Shown in pieces: positions 27,338-35,638 of a stretch of DNA of 50,594 nt. The stretch is from Bacillota bacterium. Lineage in GTDB: Bacteria > Bacillota > UBA4882 > UBA10575. Location of the stretch: contig JAAYHQ010000001.1 in assembly GCA_012727425.1 (NCBI GenBank), positions 1-50,594 of the forward strand, written 5' to 3'. The notes under the pieces are model-generated. The model was given only the letters and a program-made list of their open reading frames with translations. It had not been told where the DNA came from and did not search any database. Every line of letters starts with the position of its first letter. Within the stretch, counting starts at the first letter, position 1. Both the position numbers and the translations under genes were made by a program.

Positions 27338-28951
27338 TTACTTCCCGCCCTCACCCGCTCTTTTCACTTCTTCCAGAAGGGCTTGCGCCGCTTGGTTCTC
27401 CGGGTTAAGCCGCAGCACCGTCTCTAGTTCCGCCACGGCCTCCGCCCACCGGTCCTGCTGATAATAGACCACGCCCAAAATATAATGAAACCCTTCAATC
27501 CCCTGGTTCAGGGCGATCCCCTGCCGGCAATCCTCCGCCGCACCGGCGAAATCCCCGGCGTGATAACGGTGAAAACTCCGGTAGAGATAAGCCCGGGCCA
27601 GTAAAGACCGGACCTCACCCATGTCGGGTTGTAATTTTCGGCCCTGTTCTAAATAGTACACCGCCTCATCCCACGCTTCATTTACCAATGCTTGACCCCC
27701 ATGGGCCAAATAGACCCTGACCAACAGGCGGCGGGTCAACGTCGATTGTGGATTTAAGCGGTAGCTCTCTTCCAAAGACTCGAGGGCTTTTGCGTAATCC
27801 TCTTGTTCCAACGCAAGGCGGCCGGTCTCCAATGGAAGATACCACTTGCTCGGGGGCGGCGTCAGCACTCTGATCGTAGGCAATACCATAACCAACACGA
27901 GAAGAACCCGCCACAACCAACGCCCGGCAATTTCGTCCCTTTTGCCCAAGCCCAAGGCGTAGGCCCAAAGCAAGCCCCCGACCAGACCCCCAAGGTGGCC
28001 CATGTAATCGATCCCGGGCACCGCAAAGCTAAGCACTAGATTCAATCCCAAGACCACCCAGAGACTGCGGCCGAACAACCCCTTCGCCACTTGCGGCCGG
28101 CGGATGCGGAAGTAAAGCAGCGCCCCCAGAAGTCCGAAGAGCGCCCCTGATGCCCCGACCGAAACCGTGTCCGGCTGGAAAAGGGCACTGGCCACCGTCC
28201 CCAAGAGCCCGGCCCCGAAAAAGATCCAGAAAAACCGCATTTCACCAAAGAAACGCTCGACCAAGCTTCCCAACTGCAGCAGGGCGAAAGAGTTAAACAG
28301 AAAATGTTCCCAACCGGCATGTAAAAAAAGGGGGGTCAGGAGCCGCCAATATTCCCCCATCCAGAGACGGGGCGTGTATTTGGCTCCCATTTTAATTAAA
28401 ATACTGGTCTGATTACTTCCCCCACGTAAAACTTCGCCAAAAAAGACGAGGAGGTTAATTAGGAGGAGTAAATAGGTCAGCCGGGGCCGGGTCCCCGCCT
28501 CTTCCCCATGTTCCCGCGGAACGCCAGGCTGTTCCGCTTCGGCCGCCGCCACCTGGCTCGCCAAGAAAAGAACTTCTTCTTCCACTTGCCACCGGAAGTG
28601 GGAGCGGACCGGCGCAAGCTGATGGGCGGCCTTTGTCCAGATTGCTTCCACCCACGGCATCTCCCCCAGATAGGCGAGGAGTTCTTGATCCGCGACCTCC
28701 TCCCCAACTGCCAGCACCAAAACACCCAGCGACAGCTGGGTCCGGTCGTCACGCTCCCCCAGCACGGTCTGGATGATAAAATCCCGCCACTGGGTCGTTG
28801 GACTTAAACTGCCCCCAACCAACAGCAGTTTCCGGCGGAAGGGTTCCTCCTTCGCCAATAGCATAAAGCCCTCTTTCGCCGGTCCTTCCCGGGTCTGGTA
28901 ACCCAAGGCGGATAACCGCGTTCGAATAACTCTCAGCTCGTCCGGGTTCAT
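27338..28951 (-). CDS. gluP: GluP/YqgP-type rhomboid protease with TPR
   Basis: 537 residues from the ATG at 28949-28951, with GGGAAGGTG upstream. A soluble N-terminal domain (1-150) precedes a rhomboid core (155-370). The core has the serine nucleophile S268 in VGASGALFGLLG, the catalytic His H319 in DYMGHLGG, and HAGWEHFLFNSF in TM2. Two to four TPR repeats make up residues 385-530 (EDYAKALESLEESYRLNP, QDRWAEAVAELETVLRLNP). This N-domain/rhomboid/TPR order matches Bacillus GluP, which cleaves membrane proteins and is linked to division and glucose export. The substrate here is unknown. Confidence 0.92.
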   Translation of the reverse strand: MNPDELRVIRTRLSALGYQTREGPAKEGFMLLAKEEPFRRKLLLVGGSLSPTTQWRDFIIQTVLGERDDRTQLSLGVLVLAVGEEVADQELLAYLGEMPWVEAIWTKAAHQLAPVRSHFRWQVEEEVLFLASQVAAAEAEQPGVPREHGEEAGTRPRLTYLLLLINLLVFFGEVLRGGSNQTSILIKMGAKYTPRLWMGEYWRLLTPLFLHAGWEHFLFNSFALLQLGSLVERFFGEMRFFWIFFGAGLLGTVASALFQPDTVSVGASGALFGLLGALLYFRIRRPQVAKGLFGRSLWVVLGLNLVLSFAVPGIDYMGHLGGLVGGLLWAYALGLGKRDEIAGRWLWRVLLVLVMVLPTIRVLTPPPSKWYLPLETGRLALEQEDYAKALESLEESYRLNPQSTLTRRLLVRVYLAHGGQALVNEAWDEAVYYLEQGRKLQPDMGEVRSLLARAYLYRSFHRYHAGDFAGAAEDCRQGIALNQGIEGFHYILGVVYYQQDRWAEAVAELETVLRLNPENQAAQALLEEVKRAGEGGK

Positions 28952-29036
28952 CCCAAACACCTTCCCTCGCTTTGAGTTATTTCGCGATCCCGCCGGCAAT
29001 CCCCTGCCGTTCTGGCTTTTTTACCCTTTCGCCAAA

Positions 29037-29060
29037 CAAAAAAAGCCGGATTCCCGGCTT
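29037..29060 (-). terminator. Terminator after the TM1266-like gene
   Basis: A perfect 7-bp stem AAGCCGG-GAAT-CCGGCTT is followed by T residues on the minus strand, 6 nt after the stop. Confidence 0.88.
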
Positions 29061-29066
29061 GTTAGG

Positions 29067-29315
29067 TTAATCGAAGGCAACAGTTCTAATTTGCACATCG
29101 GCCACCGCGTCCAAGTCAGCCGTCAAACGGTCCACCGCCGCGGCTTCTTGCATCAGCAAAACAATCAGACCCTTGTCCTTATCGGAACTGGGAAGACCAA
29201 AGCGGCCGATAATATCCTGACCATACTTGGTAATCACTGTTTGGACCGCCGGCGCCAGATTGGCACGGTTGGGCACTTGCAGCCCCACGATAAAAGTTTG
29301 ATCGCCCGTTGACAA
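29067..29315 (-). CDS. TM1266-like ACT-fold protein (iron-only hydrogenase system regulator family)
   Basis: 82 residues from a TTG at 29313-29315, chosen because GGAAAGGTGG lies about 8 nt upstream; the frame is open further upstream without a start signal. The sequence fits the small TM1266 family (TFIVGLQVPNRA, YGQDIIGRFGLP, DKGLIVLLMQ, LDAVADVQIRTV). The fold is ferredoxin-like, related to ACT and NikR C-terminal domains. In other anaerobes such genes sit beside hydrogenase maturation genes; none are in this window. It is divergent from the hypothetical gene at 29382. Confidence 0.75.
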   Translation of the reverse strand: MSTGDQTFIVGLQVPNRANLAPAVQTVITKYGQDIIGRFGLPSSDKDKGLIVLLMQEAAAVDRLTADLDAVADVQIRTVAFD

Positions 29316-29381
29316 GACAGGCACCACCTTTCCGCCATGCGCATAATCTATCGTAAAATTGGGGGCAAGGAGGAAACAGCA

Positions 29382-29795
29382 ATGTCCGATCAAGAGGTAA
29401 ATCGTTTCCCGAAAAAAAGAATCTACCGCCGGCGCCGTACGGTCCAACCCAAACCACAACCGTCGATGCCAACCAAGGGTTTACCCCCGGAAGACTTGGC
29501 CGCCTTCCAGGAGTTGGCGCCCAAGCTAAGCCCAAAAGGGCAGGAAGTAATCGCCCTATTAGTAAAGGTCTTTAACGAAAAAGGTGAACTAAATACGGAA
29601 CAGCTATTAAAGTTAATCGGTAACTACACCAGCCCGGAAAAGAGCAACCCGCAAAAGAACACGTCGGCCCCAAATCTATCGCCGCTGATCGGGATGTTAC
29701 CGCTTTTAACCTCCTCCCTTGGGAACCAGGGATTAAACCCAACAGTCCTTGCTGGTTTAGTCAGTATGTTGGCCGCCAGCCGGCCCCGGGATTAG
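29382..29795 (+). CDS. Hypothetical basic protein
   Basis: 137 residues from the ATG at 29382, set by AAGGAGG 8 nt upstream. I do not recognise a family. The N-terminal 35 residues are very basic and proline-rich (KKRIYRRRRTVQPKPQP). A helical middle part (about 40-85) follows, then a linker rich in Asn, Ser and Pro, and a hydrophobic C-terminal part (GMLPLLTSSLGNQGLNPTVL) that ends SMLAASRPRD. No signal peptide. It is the only plus-strand gene in the 5.9-41 kb stretch and converges on spoVT. DNA or RNA binding is conceivable from the charge, but this is speculation. Confidence 0.65.
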   Translation: MSDQEVNRFPKKRIYRRRRTVQPKPQPSMPTKGLPPEDLAAFQELAPKLSPKGQEVIALLVKVFNEKGELNTEQLLKLIGNYTSPEKSNPQKNTSAPNLSPLIGMLPLLTSSLGNQGLNPTVLAGLVSMLAASRPRD

Positions 29796-29802
29796 GTGCG
29801 GG

Positions 29803-29849
29803 CCAGGTAATAACCCCGGGTGGCGCCCGGGGTCGACTTGTTACTGGTT
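29803..29849. terminator. Shared hairpin between convergent genes
   Basis: ACCCCGGG-TGGCG-CCCGGGGT (29813-29833) is a perfect 8-bp stem. The flanks CCAGGTAATAA and TTGTTACTGG extend the pairing with gaps. It lies between the stop codons of the hypothetical gene and spoVT. No long T-run follows. Confidence 0.6.
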
Positions 29850-29853
29850 GCTC

Positions 29854-30417
29854 TTACTGCTCCATCTGTTTGGCCAGGAAGCCCGCCGCCGTTTCCGCCA
29901 CTTTAATCTCCAGATCCCCCATGGTCACCCCGGGTTCCTTAGAAGCTAAAATCACGGCGCCAATCGGATCCCCTTCGGCAATAATCGGCGCAATCACTTG
30001 CGCGGTAAACTTACACTCTCCCTCGTCTTCCAGGATCGGACAAGTTTCACAGTATTTATGCTCGCCGGGCGTCGGCATCAAAACAACTTTCCGTTCTTCA
30101 ATCGCATTTTCGACCGCCTTGGATATTGGTTTATCAAGAAACTCTTTTTTCGGGGCCCCAGCCACGGCAATCACCAGATCCCGGTCGGCAATAAGGGCGA
30201 TATGTCCAGTCGATTCGTATAAAGAATCCGCATATTCTTTGGCAAAATCCCCGAGTTCACCGATGGGTGAGTATTTTTTGAGAATCACTTCACCCTCGCG
30301 GTCAACAAAGATTTCCAGCGGGTCACCCTCCCTGATCCGGAGGGTTCTGCGAATCTCCTTTGGAATTACAACACGACCCAGATCGTCAATGCGCCGCACA
30401 ATACCTGTTGCCTTCAT
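29854..30417 (-). CDS. spoVT: Stage V sporulation protein T, AbrB-family regulator
   Basis: 187 residues. An N-terminal AbrB/SpoVT swapped-hairpin DNA-binding domain (1-50, MKATGIVRRIDDLGRVVIPK) is followed by a GAF-like C-terminal domain (55-187), as in SpoVT of Bacillus. SpoVT tunes sigma-G dependent forespore transcription. It lies downstream of mfd as in Bacillus. GAAGGAGGG precedes the ATG. A sigma-G-like promoter sits 113 nt upstream, matching its known forespore control. Confidence 0.95.
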   Translation of the reverse strand: MKATGIVRRIDDLGRVVIPKEIRRTLRIREGDPLEIFVDREGEVILKKYSPIGELGDFAKEYADSLYESTGHIALIADRDLVIAVAGAPKKEFLDKPISKAVENAIEERKVVLMPTPGEHKYCETCPILEDEGECKFTAQVIAPIIAEGDPIGAVILASKEPGVTMGDLEIKVAETAAGFLAKQMEQ

Positions 30418-30529
30418 CCTTTTTCCCTCCTTCTTCTAAGTCCTCCATCCGCCACTGTCGGTACCATCTTTGCCAGATCTGCGAAGCCAACTCTTCTTTC
30501 TTTGTCCCGGGTTTATTGCTATTTATTGA

Positions 30530-30560
30530 TATTATATACCGTGCTGAGCAGGAATATTCA
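30530..30560 (-). promoter_or_regulatory. Sigma-G-like promoter for spoVT
   Basis: TGAATA (30560-30555) and TATAATA (30536-30530) with an 18-bp spacer resemble the sigma-G pattern (gAATA, 17-18 bp, CATxxTA). The -10 also resembles sigma-A, but no matching -35 lies 17 bp away. The 222-bp mfd-spoVT gap holds nothing else. Confidence 0.45.
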
Positions 30561-30639
30561 TTGGCCGCTTCGGCTGTAACCACCACCGGATGGAAGGCTG
30601 TCATGATTAGATTTCCCGGTCCAATTGTGAATATACTCC

Positions 30640-33600
30640 TCAAACCGACTTCTTCTCACCCAACAGATAAAGGAGGGAATCTTTGACCAATTGCCAACTG
30701 TCCGCCGCCGCCCGCCCGGCTGTTCGCCAACGCATCACCGGTTGGCGGCCCGGTTGATAGCGGACCTGACCCTTGTAACCGACGAGTAAGTCCGTAATAC
30801 GCTCCGCATCCAAAGCCAAACCCGGGAGGAAACGGGCAACCAGATCCCCCCGTTCCGTGGTGACCGCACTGATCCCCAGTTGTTTCGCCAGTACTTTGAG
30901 GCGGGCAATCTCCAACAAGTTTTGGGTAGACACCGGCAACTCACCAAAACGGTCTTTCATCTCTTCTTCCACTTCTTCGGCCTCGGCCAGGCTGGTGACG
31001 GCGGCGATCTTCTTGTACATCTCCACTTTTTGCGCCGGATCACTGATGTACTCTTCTGCAATATAGGCATCCATGGCCACTTCGATGGTGGGATCCGGTG
31101 TGTCCGGTTTTTTCGCCCCGCACCGCTCGGTGATGGCTTCTTCCAACAAGCGACAGTAGAGGTCAAAACCGATGGCGGCAATGTGACCATGCTGTTCGGC
31201 CCCCAACAGGTTGCCGGCACCCCGGATCTCCAAGTCCCGTTGGGCGATTTTCAGCCCGGACCCTAGCTCCGTAAAGTCACGGATTGTGGCCATTCTTTTT
31301 TCGGCCACTTCGCTCAAGAGTTTGTCTTTCCGGAAGGTAAAATAGGCGTAAGCCACCCGGTTGCTCCGTCCCACCCGCCCTCGGAGCTGGTACAGCTGGG
31401 CAAGGCCCAACCGGTCGGCATCGTAAACAATGATGGTGTTCACGTTCGGGATATCCAAACCGTTTTCAATAATCGTGGTGCAAACCAAAAGATCGCTGGC
31501 CCCTTCGTAGAAACTGAGCATTACCTCTTCCAACCGGTCCTCCGACATCTGCCCGTGGGCAATATCGATTCGTGCCTCCGGAATAAGATCTTGCAGATAA
31601 CTGGCCATTTGGTCGATGGTCTTGACCCGGTTGTACACAAAAAAGACCTGTCCGCCCCGGTCCAGTTCCCGCCGGATCGCTTCGGCAATTACCTCTTCGT
31701 TGTATTCAATCACATAAGTTTTCACCGGATAGCGGTCCTCCGGTGGAGTCTCGATCACGCTAATATCACGGATCCCAATCAGTGACATATGGAGGGTCCG
31801 GGGGATCGGAGTGGCGGTTAAAGTTAACACGTCCACATTCTTCTTCAGTTCTTTTAACCGCTCTTTATGTGCAACGCCAAATTTCTGTTCCTCATCAATG
31901 ATCAGCAAACCCAGATCTTTAAAGGCCACGTCCTTAGATAAGAGGCGGTGGGTCCCGATTACCAGATCAAGCGTCCCGTTTTTTAACCCTTTCACCACTC
32001 TTTCCTGTTCCGCCGGGGACTGAAAACGGCTCAACAGACCAATATTCACCGGATAACCGCTAAACCGTTGGGTAAAGGTCTGGAAATGCTGCTGCGCCAG
32101 AATGGTCGTGGGGACCAGAACCGCCACTTGCTTCCCATCGGTCACTGCTTTAAACGCCGCCCGCATCGCCACCTCAGTCTTGCCGTAGCCCACATCGCCA
32201 CAGAGGAGCCGGTCCATCGGACGGTCGGATTCCATATCCTTTTTAATCTCAGCGATGGCACGCAACTGGTCGGGGGTCTCCTCATAAATGAAGGCTTCCT
32301 CAAATTCTTTCTGCCAAACGGTATCGGGTGGAAAAGCATAACCTCTCGCCATAAAACGGTCGGCATAAAGATTAAGCAGCTTATCGGCCATCTCTTTAAT
32401 GGATTCTTGAACGCGGTTCTTTACCTTCTGCCAATCGCTGCCCCCCAACCGGTTTATCCGGGGTGCGGTTTCTTCAAGACCGATATATTTTTGGACCATC
32501 CCCACCTGGTCCGTGGGCACATACAAACGGTCCGCATCGGCATATTCGATCTCCAAATATTCACGGCTGGCGCCACCGATCTCCAGTTTTTTGATGCCAA
32601 GATACTTCCCGATCCCATGGTTGATATGCACAACATAATCCCCGACTTGCAACTCTGCAAGATCGGAGAGTTTAAGTCCTTCCTTGGCAAAACGGGCCTT
32701 GCCTTTTTTCGGACGGCGTTTGTGGCCGTAAAGCTCAGTTTCAGTTAAGAGCAACAATTTATCGGCCGGAAATTCGACCCCTTCCCCCAGAGAAAGGGGG
32801 GCCAGATAGATCTGTCCCGGGGTCAGCCGGCCGTCGTCCGGCCAATCACTGGTCAGAAGGTCTTCCGCCCATAAGGCCTCCGCCAAGCTACGCCGCCGTT
32901 CTTCCCCGGGCACCCCCAACACCACGGTCCAACGTTTCTCCACCCGCCGGCGCAGATCCTGAACCAGTTTTTTAAATTGACCGGCGTAGTCGGGCGCCAT
33001 CCGCATGGGAAAACTAAGAACGGCATCGACTTTACTTCCTTTCAGCGTCCGGTTCAAAGTAGAAAGGTGCAGCTTGGCCTGGGCCGTCAAACCAGCTTGG
33101 ATTTCCGACAAAGACAGATAGAGGCGAGTCTCTTCCGGAAGAATAAGCCCCCGTTCGAGAAAGCCCCCGAGAATCCGGGCGTTTTCCTCCTCCAAGGAGC
33201 GCAGGTACTCACTGCCCCGGACCGGTTCATGCAGGACCAAAAGAGCATCGGGGAGATAGGCCCAGAAAGGAGCCAGTTCCTCATGGACTAAAGGCAAAAA
33301 ACGGTCCATCCCGGGAAAGACCAAGCCGTGCTCGATTTTTTCCAGCAATTCCGCAAAGCGTTTTGCTAAAAAGGCCGCCGCTTCGTTGGCTTTTTTATTG
33401 GCCTCTTGTTTGTTTAAGCGTTCACACTGGGCCCGAACAAAGGAGGTAATCGCCTCGCGGGCCGTCAGGAATTGCTCCGCAGTCCATAACCCTTCCCGGG
33501 CGGGCAGAATCATGATTGATTCCAGTTTCCGCACGGATTTTTGGGTCTCCGGATCAAAAGTGCGGATCGATTCGACCTCATCCCCGAAAAACTCGATCCG

Positions 33601-34176
33601 TAAAGGATCGGTTTGGTCCAAGGGATAAAGATCGACAATATCACCGCGCACACTGAATTCACCGGGGGCTTCCACCTTGGGCACGCGGTTGTAACCAACC
33701 GTTACGAGCTTTTGGAGAAAGTTATCCCGTCCCAAGTCGGCACCAATGCTCACCGGGATCATAAACGCCGTCAATTCCTGTGGGGGTAATACTTTTCGCA
33801 CCAGGGCCGGCCAAGAAGTAACCACCATCCGTTTCTTGTCGGTCAAAAGCTGGCTGAGGACAAACAGACGTTGTCCCGCGACTTCCTTTTCGTACGCCTC
33901 CTCATGGGCTAAAAGGTCGTAGGCCGGAAAGAGCAAACACGTCTCAGTACCGACCAACGCCGCCAGGTCGGTGGCGAGGCGTTCCGCCGCCGATGGCGTA
34001 CTGGTCACGATCAGGATTCTCCGGTTCAACGCTTGCCAAAGGGTGGCCAGCAAAAGAACGCTGGGTGTCCCGCGGACCCCTTGCCCCAAAACCGCCTTTT
34101 TTCCTTTTTCTACGGCGGTCAGGAGCGTTTTTGTTTCCGTCCAAGCGTGAAGTGGCTCAAGCAATTGTGCGAACAA
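30640..34176 (-). CDS. mfd: Transcription-repair coupling factor Mfd
   Basis: 1178 residues from a TTG start at 34174-34176, with GGGGGG 7 nt upstream; the length equals Bacillus Mfd. The order is a UvrB-like N-terminal module, a CarD-like RNA polymerase interaction domain (near 495, GDYVVHINHGIGKYLGI), and an SF2 translocase with Walker A GDVGYGKTE, DEEQ box and motif VI region (LRGRVGRSNRVAYAY), plus a C-terminal TRCF domain. It removes RNA polymerase stalled at lesions and recruits UvrA. The position between pth and spoVT is that of Bacillus. Confidence 0.97.
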   Translation of the reverse strand: MFAQLLEPLHAWTETKTLLTAVEKGKKAVLGQGVRGTPSVLLLATLWQALNRRILIVTSTPSAAERLATDLAALVGTETCLLFPAYDLLAHEEAYEKEVAGQRLFVLSQLLTDKKRMVVTSWPALVRKVLPPQELTAFMIPVSIGADLGRDNFLQKLVTVGYNRVPKVEAPGEFSVRGDIVDLYPLDQTDPLRIEFFGDEVESIRTFDPETQKSVRKLESIMILPAREGLWTAEQFLTAREAITSFVRAQCERLNKQEANKKANEAAAFLAKRFAELLEKIEHGLVFPGMDRFLPLVHEELAPFWAYLPDALLVLHEPVRGSEYLRSLEEENARILGGFLERGLILPEETRLYLSLSEIQAGLTAQAKLHLSTLNRTLKGSKVDAVLSFPMRMAPDYAGQFKKLVQDLRRRVEKRWTVVLGVPGEERRRSLAEALWAEDLLTSDWPDDGRLTPGQIYLAPLSLGEGVEFPADKLLLLTETELYGHKRRPKKGKARFAKEGLKLSDLAELQVGDYVVHINHGIGKYLGIKKLEIGGASREYLEIEYADADRLYVPTDQVGMVQKYIGLEETAPRINRLGGSDWQKVKNRVQESIKEMADKLLNLYADRFMARGYAFPPDTVWQKEFEEAFIYEETPDQLRAIAEIKKDMESDRPMDRLLCGDVGYGKTEVAMRAAFKAVTDGKQVAVLVPTTILAQQHFQTFTQRFSGYPVNIGLLSRFQSPAEQERVVKGLKNGTLDLVIGTHRLLSKDVAFKDLGLLIIDEEQKFGVAHKERLKELKKNVDVLTLTATPIPRTLHMSLIGIRDISVIETPPEDRYPVKTYVIEYNEEVIAEAIRRELDRGGQVFFVYNRVKTIDQMASYLQDLIPEARIDIAHGQMSEDRLEEVMLSFYEGASDLLVCTTIIENGLDIPNVNTIIVYDADRLGLAQLYQLRGRVGRSNRVAYAYFTFRKDKLLSEVAEKRMATIRDFTELGSGLKIAQRDLEIRGAGNLLGAEQHGHIAAIGFDLYCRLLEEAITERCGAKKPDTPDPTIEVAMDAYIAEEYISDPAQKVEMYKKIAAVTSLAEAEEVEEEMKDRFGELPVSTQNLLEIARLKVLAKQLGISAVTTERGDLVARFLPGLALDAERITDLLVGYKGQVRYQPGRQPVMRWRTAGRAAADSWQLVKDSLLYLLGEKKSV

Positions 34177-34285
34177 GGAATAACCCCCCAAAAACAAAAC
34201 ACGAAAACACAACCAAACGGAAAGCCGGGACGGAACACCCCAGCTCTCTCGGCCGTGCTTCTTTGTGACGTAACATTTATATCAC

Positions 34286-34318
34286 CAACACCTCTTGCTT
34301 TAAAAGCATATGGTGCTG
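34286..34318 (-). repeat. Long hairpin between pth and mfd
   Basis: On the minus strand CAGCACC pairs with GGTGTTG (one G-U), then ATA/AGA forms an internal loop, then TGCTT pairs with AAGCA around TTA. The G-U pair would be A-C on the other strand, so the structure favours minus-strand RNA. It lies in a 156-bp gap; no T-run follows. Confidence 0.45.
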
Positions 34319-34332
34319 GGAGCTGTAATATT

Positions 34333-34908
34333 CTATTCAAGCGGTACGGGACCATTATATTTACTCATTGCTTTTTCGATTCCTTCCTCCAACCAGGCGA
34401 TGATGGCTTGGGCGGCCCAGCGGGTGATCACCGGCAGCAACGCCTGTTCTTCCGCCGTAAAACAACCCAAAACATAATCAACCATCCCCTCCCGGTCGGA
34501 GGGCGAACCGATCCCCACCCGCAACCGGGGGAAATCGGGACCGGTGACGGCGATAATCGACGCCAGCCCATTATGCCCACCGGAACTACCCCGCGGTTTC
34601 ATGCGGATCTTCCCAAAGGGCAAGGCTGTATCATCAGATATTATTATTACCCGCTCCAGCGGGAAGTGATACTGATCCAAAAAAATCTTGACCGCCTCGC
34701 CGCTCCGGTTCATATAGGTTAATGGCTTGACAAGGTGAAGGCGGCGTTCCTGGTCAGTGACCACCGCCTGGCAATAACGGTTGTGCTTTTGCCACCGTCC
34801 CCGATAAATCCGGGCTAATTGCTCCAATACCAAAAACCCGGCATTGTGCCGGGTTAGCTGGTATTGTTTGCCGGGGTTCCCCAAGCCGACAATGAGAAAT
34901 TCTTTCAT
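34333..34908 (-). CDS. pth: Peptidyl-tRNA hydrolase
   Basis: 191 residues. It begins FLIVGLGNPGKQYQLTRHNAGF, with the catalytic His in RHNAGF and Asn of GNPG. Further motifs are KPLTYMNRSG, ISDDTALPFGKIRMKPRGSSGGHNGL and LRVGIGSP. It frees tRNA from prematurely released peptidyl-tRNA. It starts 17 nt after rplY/ctc, as in the Bacillus ctc-spoVC pair. The small gene fin, found between pth and mfd in Bacillus, is not visible here. Confidence 0.96.
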   Translation of the reverse strand: MKEFLIVGLGNPGKQYQLTRHNAGFLVLEQLARIYRGRWQKHNRYCQAVVTDQERRLHLVKPLTYMNRSGEAVKIFLDQYHFPLERVIIISDDTALPFGKIRMKPRGSSGGHNGLASIIAVTGPDFPRLRVGIGSPSDREGMVDYVLGCFTAEEQALLPVITRWAAQAIIAWLEEGIEKAMSKYNGPVPLE

Positions 34909-34925
34909 TCCCTTGTCCCCCAGTA

Positions 34926-35549
34926 TTATTCCCCTTCTTGTTCGGGTGTGGCTTCTGCGGCCGCGTCCTCTTCCTCCTCCGCTGCTTCTGCCTCCACCCG
35001 CGGGGCAATGGCCTGCACAACCGGTTCGTCCGCCGGTGTAACAAATTCAACCCCGGCCGGCGGTTGCAAATCTCCCACGGTTATACTGTTATTCATCGTC
35101 AACCCGGAGATATCCACCTCGATCTTGGCCGGAATATCCGCCGGTAGACAGGAGACTTCCACTTCGTAAAGGACGGTATCAATGATCGAACCGTCGTTTT
35201 CCCTTTCGTCTTCACCAACCAGGACCACCGGCACCTTGACAACAACCTTCTGCTCCATCGAGACCTGGTAAAAATCCACATGTAACGGCGTTCCCTTCAG
35301 CGGATCATACTGGATCTCTTTGACCAAAACCGGTAACTCTTGTTTACTTCTTCCTTTCTTCACCTGCAGCGTGATCAATTGGTTAAACCCTTTGGTGTTA
35401 AAGTACTTTTGGGCTTCACGCACATTTAAACTAAGATTAGTCTGGGTTTCGCCGTATAAGACCGCCGGCAGCAGGCCTTCACGCCGGAGACGACGGGCTG
35501 CTCCTTTGCCGGTATCTTCACGGACGGTCGCCGTAAGCACTAAATCCAT
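34926..35549 (-). CDS. rplY: 50S ribosomal protein L25 / general stress protein Ctc
   Basis: 207 residues from the ATG at 35547-35549, preceded by GGAGGGAGATAATC. The N-terminal L25 domain (1-92), which binds 5S rRNA, is followed by the TL5/Ctc C-terminal beta domain (95-180) and an acidic tail (AEEEEDAAAEATPEQEGE). This long form is the CTC type. It is followed by pth after 17 nt. Confidence 0.95.
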   Translation of the reverse strand: MDLVLTATVREDTGKGAARRLRREGLLPAVLYGETQTNLSLNVREAQKYFNTKGFNQLITLQVKKGRSKQELPVLVKEIQYDPLKGTPLHVDFYQVSMEQKVVVKVPVVLVGEDERENDGSIIDTVLYEVEVSCLPADIPAKIEVDISGLTMNNSITVGDLQPPAGVEFVTPADEPVVQAIAPRVEAEAAEEEEDAAAEATPEQEGE

Positions 35550-35638
35550 GATTATCTCCCTCCATCTTGCTATCATCTCGTCCCTTGATCAGCCATAAAC
35601 ATTTAAATATTATATCATTAGTTTCCATCGAGGGCAAA

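Noticed and set aside
30386-30643. Minus-strand frame between mfd and spoVT
   Set aside because: It overlaps the spoVT start out of frame, contains the spoVT promoter and has no protein-like motifs. The region is better explained as regulatory.
34033-34722. 229-codon plus-strand frame across the mfd-pth junction
   Set aside because: It overlaps two certain genes in antisense, has a low-complexity basic composition and no plausible start signal.
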